Notes under the pieces: generated by a model
What the model saw: only the letters and a program-made list of their open reading frames with translations
Told to the model about the DNA's origin: nothing
Database searches by the model: none
Program-made: the position numbers and the translations under genes
Assembly: GCF_000331025.1 (NCBI RefSeq)
Contig: NC_020055.1
Coordinates: 3,629,370 to 3,693,369, forward strand
Direction of reading: 5' to 3'
Source: Maridesulfovibrio hydrothermalis AM13 = DSM 14728
Lineage (GTDB): Bacteria; Desulfobacterota; Desulfovibrionia; Desulfovibrionales; Desulfovibrionaceae
DNA: 64,000 bases
Part shown: positions 9,515-18,664 of the stretch, one piece after another
Numbering within the stretch: position 1 is the stretch's first letter
How the letters are laid out: every line of letters starts with the position of its first letter

Positions 9515-9748
9515 ATTACCACCCATAAATGGAACTAAACACAACTACTCCACCCAATAAAAGAGCAGCCTGCCATCTTAAAAAAGAACAGGCTCCCGTA
9601 GTGAATTATTGACAACTCAGACAAAAATCTGATTTGAATTATGAAAAAGTATATTAAGACGAAGAAAAAGTTGGCATGACTGTCGACAATTCCCCTCCAT
9701 TATCCCCTCCATCTATTAACCATATAACTATATTTTAACGGAGAAACA

Positions 9749-10054
9749 ATGATAATAGTTAATGCAACCATGCAAGCTGCAACCGGAAAGGAAAAAGAAC
9801 TGGAAGAAATTCTGCTTGAGCTGGTAAAAGGAACAGCCACAGAAGAAGGAGCTGTAGAATACAGACTCCACAAATTTGCCGATGCTACAGGAAAATATCG
9901 CTTCTATGAAAAGTTCAAAGACCAAAAAGCTTTTGACTTTCACTGTGAGACAGATCACTTCAAAACTCTTTTCTCAAAATTAGGGCCTTTGCTCGCCGAA
10001 GAAGCCGTACTCGATAAGCTTGAACTTATCGACTCTATTCCCGAATCAAAATAA
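9749..10054 (+). CDS. Antibiotic biosynthesis monooxygenase (ABM) domain protein
   Basis: 101 residues forming one dimeric alpha+beta-barrel ABM domain: IIVNATMQAATGKEKELEE at the start, GAVEYRLHKF in the middle, FYEKFKDQKAFDFH later. Such small proteins (YgiN-like) act as quinol or aromatic monooxygenases or as heme/quinone-binding proteins; no cofactor residues can be assigned here. The ribosome site CGGAG is eight bases upstream. The gene is monocistronic, with a strong terminator directly after it. A second ABM protein is encoded at 31894-32238. Confidence 0.85.
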   Translation: MIIVNATMQAATGKEKELEEILLELVKGTATEEGAVEYRLHKFADATGKYRFYEKFKDQKAFDFHCETDHFKTLFSKLGPLLAEEAVLDKLELIDSIPESK

Positions 10055-10074
10055 GACTACTCAAAACAACCATG

Positions 10075-10114
10075 AAGGCCAAGGCTCTTACAAGAGCCTT
10101 GGCCTTCTATTTTT
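10075..10114 (+). terminator. Rho-independent terminator
   Basis: A perfect 15-bp stem (AAGGCCAAGGCTCTT with its complement) around AC, followed by CTATTTTTT. It ends the ABM gene and may also work for the convergent MFS gene, whose stop is at 10129. Confidence 0.9.
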
Positions 10115-10128
10115 TACCATAAACCCAA

Positions 10129-11280
10129 TCAGTTAACAGTTTTTCGTCTTTTCAGTAAAAGCAGCGCAGTCAGTGGAACCAGTCCTCCGGCCATCCCCAT
10201 TTTACCGATTACGGCCATCTTGGCTCCCCAGTCCAGTGATATAATCCCCATGGCAATGGCCCCAAAAATAAAATAGCTGAATGTCAGCAACGCTGATGCG
10301 GCCCCGATATCAGTTTCGAGCGTTTCAAGAATCATATGATTACTGACAGGTCTGCTGACCCCGATAAAAAAAGTCATCAAAAACATAGTTACAGCAAACA
10401 TGTACTGAGTAGTGCCCAGAAAATAGATACCTAAACTGGCAAGCACCACCCCGAGCAGTGAGACCTGAAGTATTGCCGTTGAAGAATAACCGACACAAAG
10501 GCGTGAGCAGGTGAAGGAACCGGTCATAAATCCCAGAGCATTTACCCCGAAAAAAATGGCATACTGCTGTTCAGTTAGTCCGAATTCCCTGATATAAATA
10601 TCTGCCGATCCGGCCAGAAAGGCAAAAAAACCAACACTTACAAGTGAAAAAGAAAAACAATAAATGCTGAACTCAACATTTTTAAGTACCACCAGATAAC
10701 GACCCATCATAGCCAGTATCCCACCGGAAGTTTTATCAAACTCAGGTTCCTTAAAAACCAGCGTCCCGTAAAACGCCATAGAAGCCAGCACCGCCTGACA
10801 GACAAAAATCCACCTCCATGACAAATATTCCAGCATCATACTGCCCATCATAGGCGCAATCATAGGGCATAAAGGAACAATAACACCTACGTAAGCCAAC
10901 ACTTTCTGCCGCTCAGTTCCTTCATATAAGTCCTTTGCCAAGGCCATAGACAAAGCGGATGCTGCGCCAGCTCCGGCTGCCTGAACAATCCGCGCCACCA
11001 CCAGAAACCGGATATCTGTGGCCAAAGCACATAAGATACACCCCACCACATACATGCCCACTCCACCTATGAGCACAGGTTTGCGTCCGAATTTGTCAGA
11101 GAGCGGCCCGTAAACGAGCATGAACAAACTGAAAAAAACGAAAAACATAACCAGCGATAAATTAACTGAAGCAAGGGAAATCCCCCACTGCTCCTGAATA
11201 GTGGGAAGCGCAGGCAGATACATATCTGTAGATAAAGCCGGAAATGCAGCCAGCATGGTGATGAATAAAAAATTAGGCAT
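10129..11280 (-). CDS. MFS drug-efflux transporter, Bcr/CflA type (DHA1)
   Basis: 383 residues with about twelve hydrophobic segments and a short N-terminus that starts directly in helix 1 (AAFPALSTDMYLPALP), typical of Bcr/CflA exporters. The loop 2-3 motif GPLSDKFGRKPVL is the MFS motif A. It would export small hydrophobic or sulfonamide-like compounds by proton antiport at the inner membrane. A GGTG ribosome site precedes the ATG. No regulator gene is adjacent. The substrate cannot be told from sequence. Confidence 0.88.
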   Translation of the reverse strand: MPNFLFITMLAAFPALSTDMYLPALPTIQEQWGISLASVNLSLVMFFVFFSLFMLVYGPLSDKFGRKPVLIGGVGMYVVGCILCALATDIRFLVVARIVQAAGAGAASALSMALAKDLYEGTERQKVLAYVGVIVPLCPMIAPMMGSMMLEYLSWRWIFVCQAVLASMAFYGTLVFKEPEFDKTSGGILAMMGRYLVVLKNVEFSIYCFSFSLVSVGFFAFLAGSADIYIREFGLTEQQYAIFFGVNALGFMTGSFTCSRLCVGYSSTAILQVSLLGVVLASLGIYFLGTTQYMFAVTMFLMTFFIGVSRPVSNHMILETLETDIGAASALLTFSYFIFGAIAMGIISLDWGAKMAVIGKMGMAGGLVPLTALLLLKRRKTVN

Positions 11281-11457
11281 AAAGCACCATTAGAATAAAG
11301 CTTAAATAATTAGGAAAAACTTCAGAAGAAAAGTGGAAGGAATATTCTCAGGTCGATTCTGAATAACAACACGGCTTAGGCAGGAGATTCATACTATGCA
11401 TCACCTCTTCGCCGGTCAACAGCTTATATTATAACTGGAAAGTTAACCGATACGGAT

Positions 11458-11502
11458 AAAAAAAAGAGGCGGAACACCCCGGAGTTCCCCCTTTTTAAGT
11501 AT
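11458..11502 (-). terminator. Terminator of the heme-sensor kinase gene
   Basis: On the minus strand an imperfect GC-rich stem (GGGGGAAC with GTTCCGCCTC) is followed by a run of eight T. It lies about 45 bases after the stop at 11546. Confidence 0.7.
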
Positions 11503-11545
11503 TCTTAAAATGCAATAAGCTACTATAAAACATCATATATTTTGC

Positions 11546-13480
11546 CTAGAGCCCAAGAGGTAGGGATATAATAAACACAGCCCCTCTGCTTGAGTAGCTT
11601 TCTGCTGAAATGTCTCCGTCATGTTCATTTATTATTCTTTGCGCGACTGCAAGCCCCTGCCCTGTACCTTTGCCCGGTTTTTTAGTGGTAAAAAAAGGTT
11701 CAAAAATTCTGGGAAGATCATCATGAGAGATACCTATACCATTATCAGAAACAACAATACGCAATTCTCCGCCGACCCTGCCGGTGGCAATCCTGATCGT
11801 CCCCTTATCGCTGCTTTGCTTTCCGGCACGCATCAGCTCTATGGAGTCGACAGCATTCATAATAATTGTGATAAGCACCTGATTAATATCTCTTGATATA
11901 CAATTAAGCAGGAGAGGATCAGAAGCAAGATCTGCATCCATCTCTGCAACGCTGCTCCATGAACCTCGCGTAATCTCAATACATTGCCGCACGAGAGAAT
12001 TAATATCCTCCGGCTCAGGATGCACAGGGCCGGTACGGGCAAGTTCTTTGATTGATGTGGCAATGTCTGAAATACGCAGAATGCTCTTTTCATTCTCATC
12101 CAGAACATTTGGTATTTCTTGAATCATTTTGGTAATTTCATGCTGTTTGAGCCGCGCTTCAAAAGCGGAGGTTGATTCTCCTAGTTTCAGAAGAACTTTC
12201 TGATCATGCATAAATTCATTAAATGAATCAAAAGCCCGGCGCAGAAAATTTGAATTAACCTCCAGAAATTGAAGCGGCCCGCTGATTTCATGAGCCACGC
12301 CGCCCGCAAGCATGCCTACTGAGCTTAAACGCTGCTGGCGAAGCATCTCTTTTTCCATCTTTTTAAGGCTTGAAATATCGGTTGTAACGGCCAAAAGCCC
12401 TACTGCTTCATATGAATCGCTGCGCAAAATTCGAGGAGAAAAAAGAATCGTAACCTGTCCACCGGATCTTTTAAGGAGGTTAAGTTCAAACGAACCTTGA
12501 TGCCCGCTTGTTATTGCCTCTACTTTGCGGGTATACTCCCCGCAACTATCTGCGTCCAAGTATACCTGAAGGGATGTATGACGAAGCTCATCCGGCTCAT
12601 AACCAAGCATGTTTGCAAAAGGCGCATTACAGAAAATTATATCGCTTTCACCATCAAGAATTATAATTCCCTCACTCATGGTCTCGATAAGGGTGCGGTA
12701 CTTCTTCTCATTTGCTCTGGCTTTTATTTCAGCCTTCTTAATCCGGGCCACGCCATAAATGACAAAACATCCCAGCAACCACGCCAGTCCAATAGCGGAA
12801 ATGAGAATCCTGCGTCCTTGCAGATCACCAGCAATAAGGGGGGCAAGCGGAACTTTGACACTAATTCCACCTCGAATATCACCGACCTTGTAACCTTGTC
12901 CGGAATGACATTTTAAGCAATTTTTTTCAGTTAAAAGTGGAACCATCCTTCGCAAAATTTTCTCACCATTTATTATCTGAACAGAACTGACATCTGCATG
13001 GCCTTTTTCAAGTTCTTTAAGGGCACTTATTTCCCAGTCATCCGCCCTGTTCTGAGGGCGGAGAGGTTTCAAGCTAGTAATATCGCCGACAATAATAGAT
13101 TCTTTGCTCCCCATTTCACTTACTTGTCTCGTCATATATGCAGGATTTATTTTGGTAAGCTTCTGGCCGGTAGTAGTTTCGACATCCCGATCAGGTACAG
13201 TGAGATATAAATTAGGAGACAGATTATCGCTTACAGGAGCATAAAGACCGCCATGCATGGCATTCCATCTACGGTAGAGTATATCCAGTTCAGTGATTGT
13301 AGTTGCATACATACGGGCGGAATCAACAATGCCTTCATCCCTCTTCTGCAAGCTCCAGTACAACAATAAACCGGCGGCTAACGTCCACAATAAAAGAACA
13401 ACCCCGAAAAAGATTTTATAACTTGAACTGGAACCATGATTACCAAATATTATATTTTCCTGTCTGCGTAACTCTAGCAT
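11546..13480 (-). CDS. Sensor histidine kinase with periplasmic c-type heme (DUF3365/Tll0287-like) and PAS domain
   Basis: 644 residues from the ATG at 13480, chosen because GAGGGAG lies just upstream; a TTG 18 bases earlier has no ribosome site. Order: membrane helix (about 25-45), periplasmic domain with one heme c motif CLKCH near residue 190, second helix (about 222-242), PAS (260-385), histidine kinase H-box (VAHEISGPLQFLEV) and HATPase with DNGIGI and GTGQGLA. The CxxCH in a Tll0287-like domain implies covalent heme in the periplasm, so the kinase probably senses redox state, NO, CO or oxygen. No response regulator gene is adjacent; its partner is unknown. Confidence 0.9.
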   Translation of the reverse strand: MLELRRQENIIFGNHGSSSSYKIFFGVVLLLWTLAAGLLLYWSLQKRDEGIVDSARMYATTITELDILYRRWNAMHGGLYAPVSDNLSPNLYLTVPDRDVETTTGQKLTKINPAYMTRQVSEMGSKESIIVGDITSLKPLRPQNRADDWEISALKELEKGHADVSSVQIINGEKILRRMVPLLTEKNCLKCHSGQGYKVGDIRGGISVKVPLAPLIAGDLQGRRILISAIGLAWLLGCFVIYGVARIKKAEIKARANEKKYRTLIETMSEGIIILDGESDIIFCNAPFANMLGYEPDELRHTSLQVYLDADSCGEYTRKVEAITSGHQGSFELNLLKRSGGQVTILFSPRILRSDSYEAVGLLAVTTDISSLKKMEKEMLRQQRLSSVGMLAGGVAHEISGPLQFLEVNSNFLRRAFDSFNEFMHDQKVLLKLGESTSAFEARLKQHEITKMIQEIPNVLDENEKSILRISDIATSIKELARTGPVHPEPEDINSLVRQCIEITRGSWSSVAEMDADLASDPLLLNCISRDINQVLITIIMNAVDSIELMRAGKQSSDKGTIRIATGRVGGELRIVVSDNGIGISHDDLPRIFEPFFTTKKPGKGTGQGLAVAQRIINEHDGDISAESYSSRGAVFIISLPLGL

Positions 13481-13675
13481 GCTCCCTCTTTCATTCAAAA
13501 GGACTACAAATCAAGAATATTTACAGCTAACAATAGCCTACATCATGATTTTATGTCCAATACTATTGAATAAAAGGAAGCTTATTCTGAGGCGAAGAAT
13601 TCTGAATTGATTTCAATTCGATTTTAGCGATTTAAAACTGTTCACGAGGTCATGCATTCTTTTGCCGATCCTCAG

Positions 13676-14743
13676 TTAAACATGTTCTGCATAATAAAGC
13701 CCTTCAGAACAATCGAACTGCTTGTTGAGTTCTTTCACGCAACGCCCCGAGGTCAGGACAATTATGTAGTCACCGGATTTTACTTCGAACGAAGAATCTG
13801 GAAGTTTATTTAAAACCTGCTCCTGCCCGTTACTGCGACTTACTCCGATAGCCAGCACGTTGAATGTATTTTTGAGATCATCAAAAACAGCACCATAAGT
13901 CATCCCTGCGTATTTAATGCCCTCTTTTACGTAATACTGCTGAATATCATAATCTTTATTATCCGCCGCAGATGATAAAAGGTCTTCATTAAAACGGGCA
14001 ACGCTGGGTTCGAAAATATAGCTTGCAACAATCTTGGATGAGATATCATTACGGCAGACAGCGAAACTTACTCCTGCGCTGGTAAAAGTCTCTTTAAGCT
14101 CGCCATTATCAATGGTTACAACAAAAGAAAGGTGCGGATGATACTTTTTCGCATTCAACACAAACACAAGATTTTTAGCATCATCGCCGAAATTCGGCAT
14201 AAGGGACACAGCTTCTGAGGCATTGGCCTTTTTAAGACACTCGCGGCAATTCATGTCTGAATAAACCACAAAAACCTGTTCCTTTTTAAAATTTTCATAA
14301 ATGAAATCAATATGGTCTTTGTTGTCAGTAATAACACAAACCTTTTTCCCGGCATGAACCAGCTGAGTCAGCACGTCCTCAGAAAATTCATTCCATCCCA
14401 CAATAATCACATGATTTGAAAAATCGGTTCCGTCAAAGCCCATTTTACGTCTCTCCGCCAAAGCTTGAATATATTCGGTAAGTTTACCTATAAAAAGTCC
14501 CAGAATCCCGAGGCTGCCCAGCACCATAGTCATGGATATCATCTTACCGGCGATAGAGGTCGGATATAGATCTCCGTACCCGACAGTTGTCAGGGTCACC
14601 AGCGAATACCAGAAAGCATCAAAGAGAGTCTTAATGTTTGAACTCTCATTTGCTGATTCAAAATAATATATGAGCAGAATTACGGCCGAATATCCGACCA
14701 GAGCTGCAACAAAAAGAATACTGCCTTTTTTCATAGCCATCAC
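13676..14743 (-). CDS. Two-helix potassium channel with RCK (TrkA-N/TrkA-C) domains
   Basis: 355 residues. Two membrane helices (about 9-27 and 66-90) flank the pore loop, whose selectivity filter TTVGYGDLYP is at residues 52-61. Then come RCK-N (about 105-225; VIIVGWNEFS replaces the strict GxGxxG of NAD-binding forms) and RCK-C (about 255-350). This is the MthK-like layout: a K+ channel gated by ligand binding to a cytoplasmic RCK ring. The altered glycine motif suggests a ligand other than NAD. Two further in-frame ATGs lie within the first four codons and no clear Shine-Dalgarno decides between them. No neighbour is functionally linked. Confidence 0.9.
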   Translation of the reverse strand: MMAMKKGSILFVAALVGYSAVILLIYYFESANESSNIKTLFDAFWYSLVTLTTVGYGDLYPTSIAGKMISMTMVLGSLGILGLFIGKLTEYIQALAERRKMGFDGTDFSNHVIIVGWNEFSEDVLTQLVHAGKKVCVITDNKDHIDFIYENFKKEQVFVVYSDMNCRECLKKANASEAVSLMPNFGDDAKNLVFVLNAKKYHPHLSFVVTIDNGELKETFTSAGVSFAVCRNDISSKIVASYIFEPSVARFNEDLLSSAADNKDYDIQQYYVKEGIKYAGMTYGAVFDDLKNTFNVLAIGVSRSNGQEQVLNKLPDSSFEVKSGDYIIVLTSGRCVKELNKQFDCSEGLYYAEHV

Positions 14744-15010
14744 AAATTAAGATTTAATTAAGATAATCAGAACAACCCCTTGCCTTAAACCCGAACATTA
14801 CCACTAACGATTTAATGGAAACAGCAGAACTTAGGTCTCGCCTGAAATATAGTCACCTTTTCACGTTAGCCGCAACATCAGACTGAGACAATAATAATTT
14901 TATTGCTTTCACTTGGCATATCAACCCATGATTCTTTATCTGTCATCCATGTAAACGAAATTGAGTATCAGACTTATTTACACTGGGCACATGCCAGGTG
15001 AAGCACAAAA

Positions 15011-15047
15011 AAGGCTTGGAAGAAACATCTTCCAAGCCTTTTTTTGC
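15011..15047. terminator. Bidirectional terminator after the DUF805 gene
   Basis: A perfect 12-bp stem (AAGGCTTGGAAG with its complement) with a six-base loop, flanked by A and T runs on both sides, so it can act on either strand. The stop of the minus-strand DUF805 gene is 18 bases away. Confidence 0.85.
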
Positions 15048-15064
15048 CAGTATTTATCTTAAAA

Positions 15065-15466
15065 CTACGAAGCACTCTGCCTCTTGGGGCACTTTTGAAA
15101 AATACCTTTTATGCTTTCCGCAATCCCGCCGGACTTTTTCTTTCCATCAGCCTTAAGACAGATAACCAGAAGATATAAAAGCCCTGCAACCGGAACAAGT
15201 GCTGCAAAAGCCAACTTTGGATTACGGCCCAATGCGTTCAGACGGCGAACAAATAAAGCAGTGCAAGACAAAAGAGATCCTACAACAAAGAGTCCGGTTA
15301 TGGTATCCAGAACTTTGATGACCAAAGCATGATCAGTTGCAAATTGCAAAAAGCTCAGCACGCAGATAATTGCGGCATGAATCATAATAAAATGCTTAAA
15401 CTCAGAGCGGCTTGCTTTGCCGCTAAAATCATTAAATTTCTTCAATATTTCAAAATAATATTTCAT
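15065..15466 (-). CDS. DUF805 small membrane protein
   Basis: 133 residues from the ATG at 15466, which has AGGAG upstream. The frame is open for another 74 codons upstream, but that part does not look like the family and has no ribosome site. The start MKYYFEILKKFNDFSGKASRSEF is typical of DUF805, followed by three to four membrane helices and the conserved RRLNALGRN loop. The C-terminus is Lys-rich and contains one Cys. DUF805 proteins are small inner-membrane proteins of unknown function. Confidence 0.85.
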   Translation of the reverse strand: MKYYFEILKKFNDFSGKASRSEFKHFIMIHAAIICVLSFLQFATDHALVIKVLDTITGLFVVGSLLSCTALFVRRLNALGRNPKLAFAALVPVAGLLYLLVICLKADGKKKSGGIAESIKGIFQKCPKRQSAS

Positions 15467-15832
15467 ATTTAACTCCTGCTTTATGAAGCAATCAGACTGC
15501 CGCATCATATCGTAACCAATAAGCATGATAAACAAATCAAAATTAATTGGCAGACAATCCGCCGCAGCATTATCTTTGGCAAACTTTTCGGTCCTATTTA
15601 TATTTATGTCAAGAATTTTCACTTTTTCAGAACCGGCACATTTCACCCCGCAGCCTATATAACAAGCAATATCTGCCACCTCTGCCACAAGGCAATTTTA
15701 AACTCTTTTTCTGTCGACTCTTTAATTGTTTTTTAAATATCTAAAGTTGCTCTACAGGTATTCAAAATTTTAATGGCCGAATTATATGAAAAAAGTGTAC
15801 TCAGAAATGGAAATATATTTAACCTTACTCAT
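15467..15832. other. Intergenic region upstream of the DUF805 gene
   Basis: 366 bases between the DUF805 start and the terminator of the hemerythrin MCP gene. Minus-strand reading is open over about 220 bases (to 15688) but without family resemblance, so I treat it as leader. A TTGACA on the minus strand near 15610 may be a -35 element, but I could not find a matching -10. Confidence 0.35.
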
Positions 15833-15868
15833 AAAAAAATCCGGACAGCATAACTGCTGCCCGGATTT
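15833..15868 (-). terminator. Terminator of the hemerythrin MCP gene
   Basis: A 14-bp stem with one mismatch (AAATCCGGGCAGCA) and a four-base loop; on the minus strand it is followed by seven T. It lies 24 bases after the stop. Confidence 0.85.
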
Positions 15869-15891
15869 AAAAATCTTCGTGTTTTTGCTGA

Positions 15892-17625
15892 CTACCTGAC
15901 TCCATTGCTGTTCATAAAAGAAGTATATTTTCTGTCTTCACCCTGAATGTGCTGAATCAGCCAGTCTTTAAGAAAATGCATTACTTCCATAGTAACCTTA
16001 GCTTTACCGCTACGCAATGCGGAATCAAATTCAAGCACCTGATTTACAAATTTTTCATGCAATACCTTATGCTCTGCGGTATGAGGATAGCCAAATTTAT
16101 CAAAAAGCTGTTCTTCGGTTCTGAAATGCTCGACAGTATAATTTTTGAGTTTATCAACCAGCTCCTGCATAACAGATCCCGAAGCGCGATCACGCATAGC
16201 CTTGTGCAGAGCATTGATCATACCTACCAGCTTTTTATGCTGCACGTCGATTGTACGGACACCTACTGAATAAGCACTATCACTCCATGTAACCAGCTCC
16301 TTGCCGGAAGCTCCATCCAGATTTCCCGTAGCCATGCCATGAATCAAAGAGTCCAATTCCTGCACCAGACCGGATACTTCGATAAGCACATGACGTGCCT
16401 GCTCCATCCCTTCAGCCGTTTCCTGCGCCACGCGGGTTACATCAGAAACTGCACTGTTAATTTCTTCGCTGGTGGCTGACTGTTCTTCAGAAGCGGTCGC
16501 AATGGAATCAACCTGTTCGGAAGTGGAATCAATAATTGCTACAATCTGATGCATATACCGTCCGGACTCAACTGCTGTCTCGGTTCCGGAAACAATATCC
16601 GCAGCGGCACGTTCAACCGATGCAACGTTGGTATGCGCGTGGGATTGAATATCATTTATTGCATCGCCGACCTCTTTGGTAGCGACCATAGTTTTCTCTG
16701 CAAGTTTGCGGACCTCATCAGCAACGACTGCAAATCCGCGTCCGGCCTCTCCTGCTCTGGCAGCCTCAATGGCCGCGTTCAAAGCCAGAAGGTTGGTCTG
16801 ATCAGCGATGTCATTGATCACATCAATAACATTACCGATATTCACAGCCCTGTCTCCAAGCTGGGCCATCGTTTCTTTAAGGGAAAGAACTTCTTTTTCA
16901 ACTTTTCTTATCGCTTCGACAGATTCGCTGACCCCCTTGGCTCCGGTGCTGGCTTTACTCTTGGACTCCTCAGCATTTCCAGCTGCAAGGGAAGCATTTC
17001 TGGCCACTTCAAAAACAGTGGAATTCATTTCCTCCATAGCTGTAGCAGTCTCAGTCATACGGTCACGCTGAATGTCAACGCCTTCACTGACAGATTCTAT
17101 GCGCTCAGTCAGTTCATTAAGGTTCGAAAAGATACGGACCGAAGACTCTGTAGCTTTATCAGCAACCTTACGCATGGAGGTGATAAGCTTGTTAGTTTCC
17201 TCTTCCTTTTCACGGCTGCTTTTTAGAGCATTTTCACTTTCAAGAGCTTTAATTTCAGCTTCACGCCGCAGGGCTTTGGCATTTTCACTTGCTTCTTCAA
17301 GGCCATCAACCATTGCACAGATCGCTTCCTTAAGTTCAAGTAACTCATATTTAAAATTCCCGTCACAAGCGTTCATTCTTTTACCTTTCTGAATGCTGAC
17401 AGCATACTGTCCAAGCTTTTTCATAGGGGTCGTTAAATCACGGCGGATACTGAAAAAAACCAATCCGGCCACAATTAAACTGAAAACAGTGCTACTGACC
17501 AGCACAGTTGTTACATTCCCTGTTCTGGTAAGTTCAGGACAAATAAACCATATTATCAGTGCCAAAAGAACTGGAATAAGCCCAAGAAGAACAACCGAAA
17601 ATTTCAGGCGGGTAGAAATATTCAT
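15892..17625 (-). CDS. Methyl-accepting chemotaxis protein with C-terminal bacteriohemerythrin domain (DcrH-like)
   Basis: 577 residues from the ATG at 17625. Two membrane helices sit near the N-terminus (about 9-30 and 36-58) with almost no periplasmic loop, so the input is not periplasmic. A HAMP-like and coiled-coil region is followed by the MCP signalling tip ([26 protein letters not shown]). Residues about 440-577 form a hemerythrin domain with [26 protein letters not shown] and [10 protein letters not shown], supplying the di-iron His/Glu/Asp ligands. The domain order resembles DcrH of Desulfovibrio vulgaris, an oxygen/redox chemoreceptor; here too it should steer cells away from oxygen. 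Confidence 0.93.
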   Translation of the reverse strand: MNISTRLKFSVVLLGLIPVLLALIIWFICPELTRTGNVTTVLVSSTVFSLIVAGLVFFSIRRDLTTPMKKLGQYAVSIQKGKRMNACDGNFKYELLELKEAICAMVDGLEEASENAKALRREAEIKALESENALKSSREKEEETNKLITSMRKVADKATESSVRIFSNLNELTERIESVSEGVDIQRDRMTETATAMEEMNSTVFEVARNASLAAGNAEESKSKASTGAKGVSESVEAIRKVEKEVLSLKETMAQLGDRAVNIGNVIDVINDIADQTNLLALNAAIEAARAGEAGRGFAVVADEVRKLAEKTMVATKEVGDAINDIQSHAHTNVASVERAAADIVSGTETAVESGRYMHQIVAIIDSTSEQVDSIATASEEQSATSEEINSAVSDVTRVAQETAEGMEQARHVLIEVSGLVQELDSLIHGMATGNLDGASGKELVTWSDSAYSVGVRTIDVQHKKLVGMINALHKAMRDRASGSVMQELVDKLKNYTVEHFRTEEQLFDKFGYPHTAEHKVLHEKFVNQVLEFDSALRSGKAKVTMEVMHFLKDWLIQHIQGEDRKYTSFMNSNGVR

Positions 17626-17631
17626 TTTCAA

Positions 17632-18056
17632 TTTCCATTAGTTAGAATTGAGTAATTTCGAATGTCAGCAGTATCTGAACTGCTTTGAACGAAAATTATC
17701 CAAGTATCAAAAGAAGGTAAAGCCATTAGCAGCAAAGATTTATATTTTTTTTGCAACAATATGATTTTTTTATCACTGAGCCTTAATAAAGAGATATTAT
17801 TTTTAACAGTGGTTAATGATCACGCCTGTTAAATGATTGATCAAGCATCAAGACACTAATTCCGGTTTAACCGTCATGCCGAAAAAAAAGTGACAGGATC
17901 GGCTTTTAGAACATGCACCGAAACGCACAATAAGGCTAAAAACGGTATCAATCTCAGCTTACAAAGTGCCAAACTGGTCACAACGTTTTATGATTGGACT
18001 TTCAGATCGATTCAGGCATTATTTACAGTCATACTATTAAACAAAGGATCTTTATC
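17632..18056. other. Intergenic region between divergent genes
   Basis: About 425 bases between the hemerythrin MCP gene and the thioredoxin-like gene. I see no gene. Promoters for both directions must lie here. A TTTGGCACTTTGTAAGC stretch on the minus strand near 17970 has half of a sigma-54 promoter (TGGCAC), but the GC element is poor, so I do not call it. Confidence 0.35.
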
Positions 18057-18608
18057 ATGAATAAACTTATTCCCACATTTTTGCTTTTAGCAATATTTCT
18101 CGGAACCGCAGCTTATGCCGAACCGCCGCAAAAAGGAGACCCCTTTCCAAACATAACGTTAAGCGGAAAGCTGAGCGCAGCACAGCAGAACTACTTAGGA
18201 ATAAATGAAGACGGCCCCTTGAACATTGCCGCTATTGATGCGGAATTTATTATCATAGAGATATACAGCATGTACTGCCCACATTGCCAGAAGGAGGCTC
18301 CGGCTGTGAATAATCTTTATGATAAGCTCAAAAACTCAAAAACAGGCAACCGCATGAAACTGATCGGCATCGGGGCTGGCAATTCAGAATTTGAAATTGA
18401 TTTCTTCAAAAAAAAATACAAAATAAAATTCCCGTTATTTGAAGATGGAGATCTGTCCATCCATACAGCTACAGGAGAAGCCGGCACACCGCATTTCTTT
18501 TTGATACACAACATCAACGGCAAACTGAAAACCGTCTACTCCCATAAAGGAAGGATGGGCAACCCTGTGGATTTTCTGAAAAGCTTGAAAGAGGCTGCCG
18601 GGATTTAA
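18057..18608 (+). CDS. Periplasmic thioredoxin-like (TlpA/ResA-type) protein
   Basis: 183 residues from the ATG at 18057, preceded by AAAGGA; the frame continues upstream without a ribosome site. A clear signal peptide (residues 1-20, cleavage after AAYA) precedes a thioredoxin fold with the CxxC site YSMYCPHCQKEAP (around residue 75) and the cis-Pro loop GTPHFF. CPHC is the redox pair also found in DsbA-type proteins. It probably reduces or shuffles disulfides, or helps cytochrome c maturation, in the periplasm. No cytochrome or dsb gene is adjacent. Confidence 0.85.
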   Translation: MNKLIPTFLLLAIFLGTAAYAEPPQKGDPFPNITLSGKLSAAQQNYLGINEDGPLNIAAIDAEFIIIEIYSMYCPHCQKEAPAVNNLYDKLKNSKTGNRMKLIGIGAGNSEFEIDFFKKKYKIKFPLFEDGDLSIHTATGEAGTPHFFLIHNINGKLKTVYSHKGRMGNPVDFLKSLKEAAGI

Positions 18609-18664
18609 TCCTCCCCCCATCTATTTAAAGGGACATAATAAATACAAGCTAGTCTAAATATTAT

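Noticed and set aside
15467-15688. 74-codon N-terminal extension of the DUF805 frame
   Set aside because: The family begins at the inner ATG, which has AGGAG; the extension has no family likeness.
16549-17226. 225-codon plus-strand frame
   Set aside because: It is antisense to the strongly conserved MCP signalling region; its length is a by-product of that gene's codon pattern.
17950-17985. Sigma-54 promoter-like TGGCAC on the minus strand
   Set aside because: The GC element that should follow is missing, so the match is half only.
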